From Colius striatus (lineage: Eukaryota; Chordata; Aves; Coliiformes; Coliidae): 64,000 bases of DNA. Below are positions 1 through 21,600 of this stretch, in pieces; positions within the stretch are counted from its first letter, which is position 1; each line of letters begins with the position of its first letter. Under the pieces are notes generated by a model. It searched no databases and had not been told where the DNA came from. It saw only the letters and a program-made list of their open reading frames with translations. The stretch covers positions 10,603,501-10,667,500 of the forward strand of contig NC_084769.1 in NCBI RefSeq assembly GCF_028858725.1. Direction: 5' to 3'. A program made the position numbers and the translations under genes.

Positions 1-458
1 AGCTCATCGAGGGACAGGGAAGTGCTGGAGAGAGTCCAGCACAGGAGAACCAAGATGATCAGGGGACTGGAGCATCTTCCTTATGAGGAAAGGCTGCGGG
101 AACTGGGGCTGTTCAGACTGCAGAAGAGGAGACTGAGGGAGGATCTCATTAATATTTACATCAGGAGGTTGGGGCATCACTTTTTTCTGTTGTATCTAGT
201 GTCAGGACAAGGGGTAATGGGATGATGCTGGAACACAAAAAGTTCCATTTAAACATAAGGAAAAACTCTCACTGTTGAGGTGAGGGAGCCCTGGCACAGG
301 CTGCCCAGGGAGGGTGTGGATGCTCCTTCTCTGGAGGTCTTCAAAACCCACCTGGACACGTTCCTGTGTGACCTGATCTAGGTGAACCTGCTTTGGAGCA
401 GGGTTGGACTGGATGATCTCTAAAGATCCCTTCCAACCCCTACCATTCTGTGATTCCA
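1..458 (+). repeat. CR1 LINE 3' fragment, cut by the window edge
   Basis: The plus strand reads as the 3' part of a chicken-repeat-1 retrotransposon. It carries the 'lone ORF2 tail' wording seen in all bird CR1 copies (GGGACTGGAGCATCTTCC, then GGCTGCCCAGGGAGG, then TTGGACTGGATGATCTCT) and ends with CCATTCTGTGATTC. The 5' part lies outside the window. The reading frame is broken, so it is a dead copy. Confidence 0.93.
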
Positions 459-3324
459 CACCTCCTAACCAAAATTCCAGTCTCTCTGAAGTGACTTTTT
501 TTCTCCAGGAAACATCCACATCTCACACACACCCAGCTCCCAGTCTGATTGCCTTTCCCTACAGTACTATAACCCACAAGCTGTATCTTAGTTCAGCATC
601 CACTGTGGACATTCTTTATTTTTAAAAAAAGGCTGGTGAAAGGCTCCAATAACAATGACAGATGACTCTTTATTAACCCCACAATGGCCAAGGACATTTG
701 CAAACCTGTATGACTTATCCCACTACACATTATGGCCAACTTTGATTAACAGCAATCGTAAACTGATGCAGTTTGTGACCTCTGCCAGGGTTAACAGAGC
801 ATGGTGCCAACTTTGTACGTGGTTTCCTTCAACAGAAGGAGGATTTCATAACAACATGGGCAAAGATATCTCAGTCTTTAGTAATTTATTAGCCAGTCAT
901 CACAGATTTCATTCAGTACTTAACAATCCTGGAATCAAACCTATTTTGACACAAGGCTATACCATATCCCATTGAAAAATGTTGGAACAGCACCAATCTT
1001 AACAAGTTCTCAGTTATTATCTATGGGCCTGTGGGGTTTATTTGAAAGGAGCATTATTAAAGGTCCAATTACAAAAAAACCCATAAAAAACAAAAACCAA
1101 CAAAACACTTTGGGAAGAAGCCAGATGACAAGTATGGCCATTGAGAGCACTACAAAAGGCTCTACTGTGCTGCTGCAGAAAGGAGCCCATGAAGTGCCAT
1201 TGCCAGAGCAACTGAGCTCACAAAACAGTAGTTTAACTCTTCCCTTGGAATTAGAAACTGATCTGGAGTGCCAGACATATAATTCTTGAATATTTGCATT
1301 AAAACATTTACCATTGTCTCCTCAATGCTGGAGAATTTCACTGGATGTGGCACTGAATTTGTAACTGTACTAGTCCAGAAAGGCAAAAGTGTTAAAATTT
1401 GGTGACTCTTTCCAACATAAATGCCTTGGAGAAAAGGGATCACAAAACCAATCCAAATCTGCCTGAAAAAGAACAAATTCAAATCCCCAGAAGAAGAGGA
1501 AAAGAATGAGAGTGTTTGCTCAGTCTGAGAGCCTGAGTGTGCTGACAGGCATCATCTAGCTGCCTTGGTAGGACAGTCTGAGACACTGATGTCTCCAGGA
1601 TGCCATCTACTTCTTACAAAGTTACCTTCAGTAATGTATATTTGGCTATACAAAGCTGGTATTCTCTGGAGTGCAATGCAGTAGTTTAAATTGTCTGAGA
1701 AGATAAGTACAAACTCCTATTAACCAGATTAATCTGCAAACATGACAGACTGCATAAAAAAGGTAGCTTAGACATGGGCCTATGTTTGGGGAGCAGGTAT
1801 CAGCAACAGAAAAGTGTCCTGGACAGAAATAGGAGGCAAAGCGGGAAGTTCTCCTCACAAATTCATCACAGCGTGTGCAGCAGCATCTAAAACCCAAGAG
1901 AACATGTGTGACTTCAGTCACACAGGACTCCTCCTTGCAAGATAAAGTAAACAATCACCCTTTTAATTGCAGGTGACAAAGTGGCAGACAACTTTTACAA
2001 GAGAATGGAAACCTGTTTGAGGCAAAGCTGTTGGTGAGGAACATCAGCTACCAAACCCAGCCTAAAACAGAGTTGTGTCAGGAAAGATGAAGAAAATGAG
2101 AGGTGGGGATAATACATAGAGGTTTCTTTGGCCCTACATCTAAAGTAAAGTGAACTTTTATTTAGATACTTTGGAAATCACACATCTGCTTTCACTAGCA
2201 CACATTATTAAAAGCAAAATCGGCAAAGCTCTAGCAAATGGTAAGCTTTCTTCTCCAGGAAGTCTCTTGTGGAAATGGTGTTGACAGCTCTCACCCAGAG
2301 CTGAGGTTAGATGTGTTGGTCTCAAGGAATTGCACATGAGGTCTCATTTGAATTAGCACAGCCTATGCCCAAAACACTTGCTAAGGCAGAGAGCCAGCAT
2401 CACTTCTACTTCAATGAAGAGAGCCTGAAAGACACAGTGTCCCAACTTGGTAACCTCTAAAAAAGCAGTTTCATAAGGACTGTTTATCTAAACATACTTT
2501 ATTGTCTGTATAATTATTTTCTCTTATTCTTGATTTGGTTAATGTAGTAGGAAAGCCTGGAATTACCAAAAAAACCCTAACATATAGCAACAGACTATTT
2601 GTCTCTTAGAAAGCAGGAAACAATCCGTTCCAGTCTTGAAGATGTGCCCTCTCCTCACAAAAATCATAGAATCATTCAGATTTTATCCTTAAAACTCCAT
2701 TTGGAAAAATGCCCAGTTCCTACTTATGCACATTGATGTCCTGGCAGCACTCCTTTGCTACCTCTTATATGAAAGTATCTCCATGAAGCAAAGCTAGAAA
2801 CAGGCGAGCTGGTCCTTAAACACAAAAGCCTCCCCAGTCTTCTGTCCCTTTCAGCATGCTAAAGAGGGCTTGAAGAGAGTACAAAGGAAAGCATTCACCA
2901 GTGAGGTGCATGAAACACTTGCCAGTCTGCACCATTTAAACAAAAGAGACCAAACATAAAATTTGAGAAGTAAAGCTATGACTTGAAACAGATTATCTTC
3001 TCAAGCTCTCTAAAACATCCAGCGATTTGCCCACAAAACCTTTCCATTTTCATTAGAAGTTGGCACTGTGACGGGATCTTACTGTGCATTGTGTAATCTC
3101 CATATGTAGGCAATGTTTGCTGTAGGATCACACCAAGAACGTGTGTACACAGGTCAGGGATTGCACTGCCTGCAACGTGAGAGGCAAGCAAAGGCAAAAG
3201 AAATGCAAGACAGAAAAAAGTCACTTCTGTCCCCCAGTTTTCCTTCTCTCGGTCTCAGCATCTTGACAGAAATTAATTTCTATAGGAAGGGAATTGCACT
3301 GTTTGCAAAAGCAATCCTCTAGGA
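459..3324. other. Intergenic DNA downstream of C2orf76
   Basis: I see no gene here. The longest open frames (about 100 codons at 655-975, 972-1289 and 1162-1482) overlap on both strands, show no family motif, and look like chance. A short CR1-like start (TCATAGAATCATTCAG) at about 2,664 may be the worn end of an old element. In other tetrapods STEAP3 lies beyond this end of C2orf76, but no STEAP3 exon was recognised. Confidence 0.6.
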
Positions 3325-3330
3325 TTTATT
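3325..3330 (-). terminator. C2orf76: C2orf76 polyadenylation signal (AATAAA)
   Basis: The minus strand reads AATAAA about 80 nt beyond the C2orf76 stop codon. This is the first canonical signal after the stop and gives a short 3' UTR. Confidence 0.7.
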
Positions 3331-3411
3331 GATCTTTAAGAAAAATCTCATTAAGCAGAATAAGGAAAATTTACAACAGGTATGGGAAAACAAAACAATC
3401 TCTTGGGATCT

Positions 3412-12366
<8,955 letters not shown>

Positions 12367-12460
12367 TTAAAGAGAGAGATTACTGCCTTTCCTCTGTGGG
12401 CAAACACAACTAGAAAACAAGGTACAACTAGGTCTCATGCAAAGATTCAAACATGACACC

Positions 12461-12970
12461 TCTACTCTGCCCTGGTGAGGCCTCATCCTGTGTCCAGTTC
12501 TGGGCTCCCCAGATCAAGAGGGACAGGGAACTGCTGGAGAGTCTAGCGCAGGGCCACCAAGATGATCAGGGGACTGGAGCATCTTCCTTACGAGGAAAGG
12601 CTGCAGGAACTGAGGCTGTTTAGTCTGTAGGAGACTGAGGGGGGATCTCATTAATATTTACAAATATCTAAAAGGTGGATGTAAGGAGGTTGAGACATCC
12701 CCTATTTCTATTGTATCTAGCAATAGGACAAAGGGTAATGGGATGAAGCTGGAACACAAAGAGTTCTGTTTAAACTATTTCACTGTTGTGTGAGAGAGCC
12801 CTGGCACAGGCTGCCCAGGGAGAGTGTGGAGGCACCTTCTCTAGAGGTCTTCAAAACCCACCTGGACACATTCCTGTGTGACCTGATCTAGGTGAACCTG
12901 CTTCTGCAGGGGGTTGGACTGGATGATCTCTAAAGGTCCCTTCCAACCCCTACCATTCTATGATTCGGTG
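12461..12970 (+). repeat. CR1 LINE 3' fragment of about 500 nt
   Basis: It begins within the reverse-transcriptase end of the element (CTCTACTCTGCCCTGGTGAGG) and runs to CCATTCTATGATTC. It sits in the 5' intron of C2orf76, on the opposite strand to that gene. Small deletions break the frame. Confidence 0.93.
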
Positions 12971-14947
12971 ACATTCATGAGCATTATCTCTTTCAGGACT
13001 TGATTACTTCTAGTAGATTTCAAATCAACCAAGGTTACCAAAGAAGTAATGATACTGCACACCAAATGGTCTGGTGTGTGTCCCTGGGCCGTGCACTACA
13101 GCACCACATTCCATCTTAAACACATTAAAATGTTACGAGTAAATGCAAGTATGTCATTTGGGTTGTGACTGAAGACTTTAACTGCTGGGTTAGTAGCCTT
13201 GTGCTCTAAAGAATTATACTAACATGAACAAAACCAAAACCTCTTTAATATACTAATGTTTTAGAGGGCATAACACCTTAAGAAATGCCTAAGCAACACT
13301 CCACCTCCCTACAGAAAGTGGAAAAACCTGCCAGACATACACATCCAAATAATTCTCTTGGTATACTACCATATAATTAAAGAGTTTAATTTAATTTATA
13401 CTAGCAGATCTCTAGAAGGGCTCTACAGGGCTTATGCTACTTAAACAGAGAGCAGAACCCACAATGAAATCACCTTATCAGCCAGAGCCTCTCTTCAAAT
13501 GAGCTCACATGTGGTCCCCTTGGGCCCTTTCTCTCCACAGGAAAACAAGTTACTTCCTACTTTGGCAATCTTCTCTATTTTTGATGCTGAGTATTCTTCA
13601 ATAACCTTGCTTTCTGGTCACATGCTACACTACCTTGGCTGCTGCAGCAATGAGCAAAGACTGCAGTTCAAGTGCTGCAACATCAACACTACCTCTGCAT
13701 CTTCTATCCCTTAGCAGCCATTTCAGTCACCATTGCCAACCTTGTAAGGAATTCTCTCACCTATTTATGCCTTTGTGTTCTTTTTGGGGGGGAGTCTTTT
13801 GTTTTTGTTGTTGGGTTTGTGCTGGGGAGGAAGATTATTTAAGCTCCTCATCACACAGCTATCCTCCAGGTCATTGCTGTATTTGCCTGAGCTGCATCCT
13901 GCCAAAGCAAACCATCAATATTTTCCTCAAATACTCTTTCTGCAGAATGGGGACACAGACCTTCCACATCACCAGGCAACTTGTTTTTATCTCTCCTTGG
14001 CTAATAATTTACTAAGCTCAGAAGCCATTTTTAGTGTTATGTTGTGACACACAACTAAAAGATAACAATGAGGAAAAGCAATGAGGAAAATTACTACACT
14101 GATATTAAACACTCAAGACTTGTTTTCTTGACGGTATTCTACACGGGCTCGAGATGTGGAGAGTACTGTAGAAAGAAAAGGGGACGACGTTCATTCAGTG
14201 GACTTTCTCCTAAGCAGCATAAAGGAACGTTGTAGGAACACAGATTTGGGAGCACAGGCCGTTAGAAACGTCGGATGTTTACTGTACGGACCCAACAGCC
14301 TCATCCCGTCTCGGGCTGGGAGCCGGTACTGCCCTCATGGCGCTGCCCGGGCCTGAGCCGCCGACGCTCAGTACCTCTAGCGAGAAGGAACGTCCTCCGG
14401 ACCTGCCCGGCTCCCGCCCGCCAGAAGCAGCACCAGAGCCCGCGGCGGAGCATCGCCCGCCCCACCACGGCTCCTCCAGACCGCCCGTCCTCCCCTCGCC
14501 CGTCCGTCCCGCCCAAACGGAACCGTTAACGGCCCGCAGCCTTACTACCGACCGCCCCGACGACACTTCCGGGTCGCTCTCCTCGCCCCGCCCCACCCTA
14601 TCTCCACCAATCCACGCCCCCCGGTGCCACCCACCGCACGCGGGATTGGCTGCGGGGCGCCCTGTGCCCGCCCCCTCCCCGCGCCTCCGGGCCGCAGCGG
14701 GGCCGCGCCCGTTCCCGGCTCACCCCTCACGCTGGCGAGCGCCGCGGCCGCCTCAAAGCCCGCCCATGCCGCGCCGCCTCCTCATTGGCCCTTGGCGCGG
14801 CTTCTGCCCGCCCCCCGCGAGAGCCGATTGGCTCCGTGAGGGCCGTGGCCCTGTGATTGGCCATCGGGCGGTCTGGCGAGGGGTGAAGCCGGCGAGCGGC
14901 CCGTACTGCGCGGCAGACGCCGGGGGCTCGGGAGCGGGTTTGCTGTC

Positions 14948-14956
14948 ATGACTGAG
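14948..14956 (+). CDS. DBI: DBI exon 1 coding part (M-T-E)
   Basis: ATG ACT GAG is followed directly by the donor GTAGGG. This tiny coding start inside the CpG island is joined in phase 0 to the next exon. Confidence 0.93.
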
Positions 14957-17904
14957 GTAGGGGCTTGGTTGAGGGGAGGGCAGCGGTTGTGGAGCCAGGG
15001 GAGTGATTACCGCCCGCTTCCCCATTCGGCGGGGGTGGTTACGGCGCTCTTCCTGTCTGGCGGGGGCGGCAACTGCCGCCGGCTGCGGGTGCTCACCCCC
15101 GCCCCGTTGCCCTACCCCCTAGGCCGCGTTTCAGAAGGCTGCGGAGGAGGTGAAGCAGCTCAAGTCCCAACCGACGGACCAGGAGATGCTGGATGTCTAC
15201 AGCCACTACAAACAGGCAACGGTGGGCGACGTGAACACGGGTAGGTAGGGCCTCGGTGCCCCGCGAGCGGGCTGGCGCGGGAGTGCGCTGAGCCTGAGGC
15301 GCTGGGGCGGGCTGAGCCTCTCCCTTATTGCGTTCCTCGCTTCGTGCAATCCCGCCGTTTGGCAAAAAAATGACTCAATGCCGAGTTGGCGTGGATTTGT
15401 AGGCAGGCGGGTGTAAGCTGACCCGATAAAGATTTGTGCAACTTGGGGTTTTCAGATAAACCCGGCTGCAGTCGGCCTCGGTCGTGTAGCCACTGCCTCA
15501 GAATCCCTCGTGTTAGCTTTGTGCAAATATTGGGTTTGGGATTTTTGGAGACCTCTCCCAGTAAGTGGCTACCTACATCAAGGGATGATGCTTGAATGCA
15601 AACACTTCTCGGTTATAGTGACTTAAACAGCAAGCAAAGCTATACGAGTGTGGAATTACACTAGTTGGTGGGAAGCATTTTGTTTAAACAGGATTGGCTG
15701 CTAAAAATAGCATTGGGAAACCAAAGTGAAAGAACAGGAGAGAACTTTTATAGGCTCTGCAGTTAAATATCAAATCTTGGAAAGCCTGTAGCAGAAATAT
15801 CTCAGTAAGTACACTATGCAGAAATCATTCTCACTACTTCTTTTGCTACGCTTGTGTTACTGGCAGCTCCACCTAGGAGTAACACTGAGAATGAAGCCTG
15901 TCTCTATTGACCTTGTGCAACTCTGGAGTAACTAGAATTAGAAAGGAGAAAGGTCATTTGTTTGGAGCACTGGCCTTCTGACCTAGTTACTGGTGAAGTT
16001 TATTGGGTGTTGAGTGTCTTAAAAGCTGCAGTGAAGTGTAGGGGAAGTGATCCATACAGGCACTTGCAGTCTCTTTATTTCCAACGTGGGCAGCATGGAA
16101 GGAGAAAAGAACTAACTTTGATTTTTAAGATTGGATCCTTTCTTTTTGTGTGACTGGATCTTAGAATTCTTAATGTTTGCCAAGGTTAGATGGTGCTCAA
16201 GAAGTGTTAATACACCAGCATTTCTGTAAGTTGCTGCTTGCTTGTGAAGCTGTAGCTAACATGAGTTGGCCAGAAAAGCAATCTGTGTCAGAGGGGCCTA
16301 ATAGGGTTTTTGTTGGACAGAAGTGGAGCTGCCAACTAGCTCTGCAGGTCACACTGCCATGTGAGCAGTGCAAGGGTATTTCTGTGGCTAATGTACAGGC
16401 TGCTTTCCAGTTCCTTTTCTTAACACCAAGAATTGTCTTTAAGGAGACAGAGAGAAAGTAAAGCCAGCGGGGACTTGATGTGAAGAACAGCCATATACAT
16501 ATCCATATCTTATCCCTTCATCTCCATGGGGCCACAATATAGCCCACAATGAAGCCAGTTAGAACTTGGAACTTCTACCCCTAGATGACACAACAAATGA
16601 AGAGCTATATGTTGGAAACACACGTTGACTTGATGACGAGTTGTAAACTGTGTGCCCCTAGCTTCTCTTTTCATGTCTTTGTGTGTAGTGGACCTTGGGG
16701 CCTTTCTGCTTTACTTCAGCACCAATGTTCTTTAATCAGATATTTGTCAAGTGACAGCAGTCTCTTCAGAAAGCACAGCAAAACCAAATCACACTTTTTG
16801 GTGCTCCTCTGATCAAATGCTCCTAAGGGAACTTGACAGGGAATATCTCTGTTGCCACCAAGAGCATTCCAACACTCCCTTGAGGTAATCTCCTGACTAC
16901 AGGTTAGTAAGTAATGGATGCAAAGATGAACCATTGTATTGTAGTTAAGAGCTAAATAGCCTTCAGGAAAGGAATAGATATTACCTCCACCCAGACAATA
17001 CAAACTGATTCTGTTACTTATCATGTCTCATTCAGACCGCCCTGGTATGCTGGACTTCAAAGGCAAAGCAAAGTGGGATGCCTGGAGTGCATTGAAAGGT
17101 AAATATCTGCTTAAAAAATTAGAAAGGAATATATAAAACCACAGGCAAGCTAGTCAGAAAAGCCTTTGAGGTTCAACAAGAAATAGTGTTGCCTTAGAAG
17201 ACGAGAATTCTAGAGGTTCAGAATGACATGATAATAAACTCTTGCTTACCTCTGCAAGGCAGAAGTAATCCTAAAAACTGTAATCTGTGTGAAAGGGAAT
17301 TGAGGTGCAAAAAGTCCAAGATATTGCACAAAGAACTGTAGCAGCAGCAGAAACCTAAATCTCTGTTTTCCAGGTCCCTGCCAGGTACACCAGAGACTGA
17401 GCACTCCCTCCAGTTGTGTTCCTTCTAAAGCTTCCCTAACTGGAAGATGCAACTGGGCTCTCTGCTCTAAGTGAGGAGCCAAACAAGTGGTGTAACCTAT
17501 GAAAATGGGATTTCTCTGGTGTTCTAGGGTGTTCTAAATGCAGTCTAAGTTGACTGAAGAGCTTTCCTGTGATAACTGTGAATGGCATTCATAGAACTAA
17601 TACACTGTTTAGTTGCTGCCTGTACCAATGTAACTTTGCTTTGAAACACTGTTGTCTCTTGGCTGCTGAACACATTTGTTTAAAACTTTAATAGGAGATT
17701 CACAGGCAGGTGACCTTATCTTTACTCTCTGGTAGCTGCTCTGTGTTGTAGTGAGGAATGGTGACTTGCATGTAAAAGGAATCTTCGCTTCTAAAAGGTA
17801 CCTGACTGCTCTCTGTGCTCTGTCCCTCAGGAACATCCAAAGAAGATGCAATGAAAGCTTACATAGCAAAAGTGGAAGAACTAAAAGGCAAATATGGCAT
17901 CTGA
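14948..17904 (+). CDS. DBI: Acyl-CoA-binding protein (diazepam-binding inhibitor), complete, 4 exons
   Basis: DBI binds medium- and long-chain acyl-CoA esters in the cytosol and delivers them for lipid metabolism; processed peptides act on GABA-A receptors. The joined CDS is 14948-14956, 15123-15240, 17036-17098 and 17831-17904, in total 264 nt and 87 aa, the normal ACBP length. The ACBP signature [20 protein letters not shown] spans residues 29-48. The ligand-contact positions of the four-helix fold are present (Tyr29, Tyr32/Lys33, Lys55, Tyr74), as is the C-terminal EELKGKYGI. The second residue is Thr where the chicken protein, from memory, has Ser. The start ATG is the first in the CpG-island exon, and the first coding exon holds only three codons, as in other vertebrate DBI genes. 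The introns hold nothing recognised. Confidence 0.98.
15123..15240 (+). CDS. DBI: DBI exon 2 (residues 4-42)
   Basis: It follows CCCCCTAG, starts [16 protein letters not shown], and ends GDVNT plus one base of the next codon before GTAGGT. It contains helix 1 and the first half of the YKQATVGD signature. Confidence 0.98.
17036..17098 (+). CDS. DBI: DBI exon 3 (residues 43-63)
   Basis: It follows TCATTCAG and encodes (D)[20 protein letters not shown], with a phase-1 donor GGTAAAT. It includes Lys55 and the conserved WDAW motif of ACBP. Confidence 0.98.
17831..17904 (+). CDS. DBI: DBI exon 4 (residues 64-87 and stop)
   Basis: It follows TGTCCCTCAG and encodes [20 protein letters not shown] then KYGI and TGA. 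The GTSKEDAM stretch and the KYGI end are standard for vertebrate ACBP. Confidence 0.98.
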
Positions 17905-18103
17905 GGACTGGATGTAGCAGCCACGTGCACACCTGAAACATGCCTTATTTCTAATACTGTGGAAAACTGGTTTCTGAGCATAATTTTAAGTACTTGCCAT
18001 ATTGTAGATGGTTCTCCTCATGCCTGTAGTTCAGGGGGAATTGTGTATCCACCTAATGTACTGACACATTAGAAATTCCTTCTGGGAACAAAATCTGGAA
18101 CTC

Positions 18104-18109
18104 ATTAAA
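18104..18109 (+). terminator. DBI: DBI polyadenylation signal (ATTAAA)
   Basis: ATTAAA lies 200 nt after the DBI stop and is followed by a GT-rich stretch (GTGCATTTGGTAC ... TTGTGATGGTTGT) that fits a downstream element. The resulting 3' UTR is short, as is usual for DBI. Confidence 0.7.
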
Positions 18110-18496
18110 GTGCATTTGGTACTTTAGCTGTTGTGATGGTTGTCCCTTAGAGGTTATTGTGGTATCACTGCCTGTGCAGCCTGCCTTTCCAGGCAGGAAT
18201 GACCCTCTGCCAACCCACCTGGGACCCTCAGGATGGAAACACTCTGTAGAACTAAGAAGAATGTGGTTTTGCTCCAGCTCTGCCTCCTATTGCTCTAGCA
18301 TCTCCCCCCTTCCTCCTCCCCATAAGTGGAGAAATAGTTTCACTTCCCTGTGATGGTTTTGTTTGGGCCATCCTAAAGCTGTGAACATGTAGAAATTGCA
18401 GAGGGGCAAGTATTCAACAGCATCAAGTTTTGGAGTGGCAGTTTTATATTTCTCCTTGTTTTCCAACATCAGACCTAGAGATAAGGAAATTTTGAT

Positions 18497-18660
18497 TTGA
18501 TGAGGGTGGTGAAACAGTGGCACAGGTTGCCCAGAGAGGTGGTGGGTGCCCCATCTGTCAGGCTGGAAGGGGCTCTGAGCAGTCTGATCCAGTCGAAGAT
18601 GAACTTCTCACTGCAGATGGCCTTTAAATATCTCTTCCAGCCCAAACCTTTCTCTGATTG
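18497..18660 (+). repeat. Old CR1-like fragment
   Basis: The wording GTGGCACAGGTTGCCCAGAGAGGTGGTGG and the later GGCTGGAAGGGGCTCTGAGCAG is that of an older, diverged CR1 subfamily in sense orientation. The extreme 3' end is missing or worn. Confidence 0.7.
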
Positions 18661-21600
18661 TTCTGAGCTTGTCACTTTCGTGCTGTCAGACGCTGTTCTG
18701 CGAGGCATAAGCCGCCCTCTCTGGGCGTTGTGCCACTAGAGGGGGCTCGGTGATCGTGTTTGCCACCCAAACCAATCTGCTGGCATCTTATCCTGCTGTG
18801 CCTACGTTCTCATGTAGGTGAGTAGCACCCCACAAAAGCTGCAGCACCCCAGAGATGATGGTGAAGAGGCTAGGTGTAGTGCTGGCTGTGCTAAGAACAA
18901 GGTGCTTGATATTTGTTGCCTCTTCCAGATACTTGACATTTGCCAAATCATCTTTCATAAAATTCATCTGGAGATGTTGCTCTCCACCAACAAGGTTTGG
19001 CTGCTGGAGGGAGGGCAAATGATTGCCAACTGAATGCAAAACCTTCCCTCTGAAAGAAAATGTCCCACAGGCAGCAGAGCTGTTGATGCCCTTGGTGCTG
19101 TGCTGCTGTGAGCACAGAGTTCTGATGTTGCTGTGTACTGAGGCTACAGTGAGGTGTGAATCCATTAGAGACAGATTTAATGCTGGCAAAGCTGTTCAAA
19201 CAGGAAGATTTACAGTGATCAACAGCAAAAAAATTGTTACAAAACCCCTACTTATGTCCATCTTTGGTAGGCTTTTGATCTATTGTGTAGTCTGTTGAAG
19301 CTTCTGATGCTGGAAAGGGAGGCTTGGCTTCTAAAATGGAACAGTGAACTATTCCAGCAAGGAACATATGAGAATGAAGTCCCAACCTTATCTGGAAGGA
19401 TTTCAAGTAGTCTTAAGATAAGCATTTGGCTTATAGAAATATAGAGGGTTGAAACCTATCATTACCTAGCTGTTTAGGTAAACACATAGCTCTGTACTAA
19501 GTTACTTGGGCTTTGCTGTGTGCAATATCTAACTTGTAAGCCACTGGTGGGAAATGGAGAAAACTTTGCCTTGCATGCTTTCAAAATTTGTACCTTACTC
19601 CTTTGATGCTTTGACTGGGAAAGGCTCCTGGAGCTACTTGTTCACCCTTTAAATTGTGTTAGGATAAAGAAGAGTTTGTTCCCTGTTCTCATAAGGAAAG
19701 GGGTTGTTTATTCTTGTTCCTCTAGGTAATACAATCATTTGCAGTGTTTTTTGCCTCCTCCTGTATCTTCTGTTAGTTATTTGAGATTGTGTTAATTATG
19801 TTCACCGTGCAAAAGATGAGCAAGAGCAGATGTTTGGTGTAAGAGGTGTTGTTAGCTCTTTGCCAGCCCTGAATTCCACAGCCACCCCTTCTTCACAGCT
19901 GTATTTTGTGAAGCTGGCTCTCCTTGGGGGATTCTGCCAGTCTGTAGCTCACGTTGGCAAAGGCTTCCCCTTCTGCTCATGGCTGTGAGCTGAGGCAGCA
20001 TAAGCCTGCTGTGCTGTGCTAATGTGCTTTCTGCCAAAACAGATGTCCTCACAAGTTTTCATTGATAAAGTGATGGAATTGGATTCTGCCTGAAGAGTAG
20101 GCTGGAAGTAGCAAATTCTGTAGCCTAGTCCCCATTAAGCTTAAATAAGAGACTTAAGGAAGTGTCCCAGAGCTATTCTTTCTTGTACCTGTCTGGCATC
20201 AGGAAATCATCACTATGTACACAGTGCTTATCCCTGGACTTCACCAGACTTTTATATGTTGCCTTGTACTTAATAATAATGCTATTTGCCAGTCTCTACA
20301 AGTGACTGAGAATGTTGGATGTCTTTATTTGGGTACTTTACTGTAGTAACCTCCTTCCTGCTTGCAGCTTGATCTTCCTTAGAAAAGCAATACCAGCGCA
20401 AAGGTACTGATGTCTGTGGGCAGTGCTTGTGATGAGAAGCAGCAACACAAAAGGTGGCTGCACAGCTATTAGTTGTGGGTACCACTGCAGGGAGAGTGGT
20501 GGAAAGGAGTGAAATTAGTTGGGAGGATGAGTTTTTAGCAGCAGGATGGTCTGCAAATGCTGGATGTTGGACAGTCTGAAAATGTTGCTGACTTAATGAG
20601 CGCCTGGTGCTTGCTGGTGAGGAGTCTGGGGCTCCAGGGTTGCATTATTAACACTTTGGCAGTTGTGATGCTGAGGCAGTGGTGGTTTAGAGACAGATTG
20701 GTAGGTAGAGGTAACTTTGCTTGTATGCAACTAATGAAGCAGTAAAAACAGCCAGCCGTCAAGGTACACAGCCTCGAGATTCAGAACAGAAGCAGCAAAC
20801 CTCAAACAAAAACATAACTTCAGAACCGTTGCTCTGTCTGCAATCAGGTCCTCCTGACAGAGGAACAGATGCCTTTGATGGCCAGGCAGCGCTGCAAAAC
20901 GGGATTGTTCTGGCGCCTGCCCAGGGAGTCGCTGCTGTTTCCTCCGTAGGAGATGAAAGAAAGGGCAGCAACATCCTGCTCCGCGCAGCTCAGCTTGTGG
21001 AGGGGAAGGGCCGAGGGCAGCCCGGCGGGCAGGGGCTCAGAGGCCAGCTGGCACGCTGCGCTCGCCTCTGCCTTGCTGAGCTTGCAGGACGGAGCCTGGA
21101 CTTTGGATGTGGCAATAGCAAATGTTAACTCGTGTCTGCGATAAGGCTGTGCTCCTTCTATCGTGCTTCTGTTATTAGCTCTTGCACGGGGGAACTAGTT
21201 GATTGGTATCCAGTGCAATTAGAGATAAGCTGTCAAGGGGATGTTGTTTTCCTTGAGGGTTTTTTTGTCTGATGGTTTTTGCTTACTCCTACCAAACAAA
21301 AGTGAAGGTACAACACACTGATTTACCAAACCAATACTGGTGTGCTGCTTAAGGGCCATAACAGATTTTTGTTCAACCCTGTGAAGTAAGTTTTCTGTTT
21401 GACCAAAAAGCCCTCCAAGGCTGACCACAGTGGGCAACTGTCTTTCTGTCCAAATTCTTCAGTCCTCAACTGGAGCGATCTTGTTTCAATGCAAGTATTT
21501 TAACCTTTGAACTCATTTGACCCTGATGATCCTGCTAAAAATAAGTGACAATTGTATTTGCTGCTGTTGAAAATATTTGCTCTGCCCCCTGAGTGCTCAG

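Larger units (their letters stand above)
14270..15370. promoter_or_regulatory. CpG-island bidirectional promoter of C2orf76 and DBI
   Basis: G+C and CpG density rise sharply here against AT-rich surroundings. CCAAT boxes, the binding motif of NF-Y, occur at 14607-14611 (plus) and as ATTGG at 14645, 14784, 14827 and 14856. There is no TATA box near the DBI start. The C2orf76 coding exons lie to the left on the minus strand and DBI starts at 14,948 on the plus strand, so one island probably serves both. A minus-strand donor-like site (GAG/GTACTG) at 14,375/14,374 may end C2orf76 exon 1; this is inference. Confidence 0.8.

Noticed and set aside
655-1482. Three frames of about 105 codons at the left end
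   Set aside because: They overlap on both strands, lack motifs and splice context, and fit chance in AT-rich DNA.
2664-2700. Possible CR1 end (TCATAGAATCATTCAG)
   Set aside because: Only about 16 bases match, and the sequence that follows is not CR1-like enough to call an element.
13635-14047. 126- and 90-codon frames upstream of the DBI island
   Set aside because: They are low-complexity, cysteine- and serine-rich readings of non-coding DNA in two overlapping frames.
14337-14951. 204-codon frame in the DBI CpG island
   Set aside because: It is proline- and arginine-rich through high GC, is mirrored by frames on the other strand, overlaps the real promoter, and has no family motif.
20721-21128. 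135-codon frame in a G+C-rich patch
   Set aside because: There is no recognisable domain, competing frames exist on the other strand, and no promoter-like or splice-like context was convincing.
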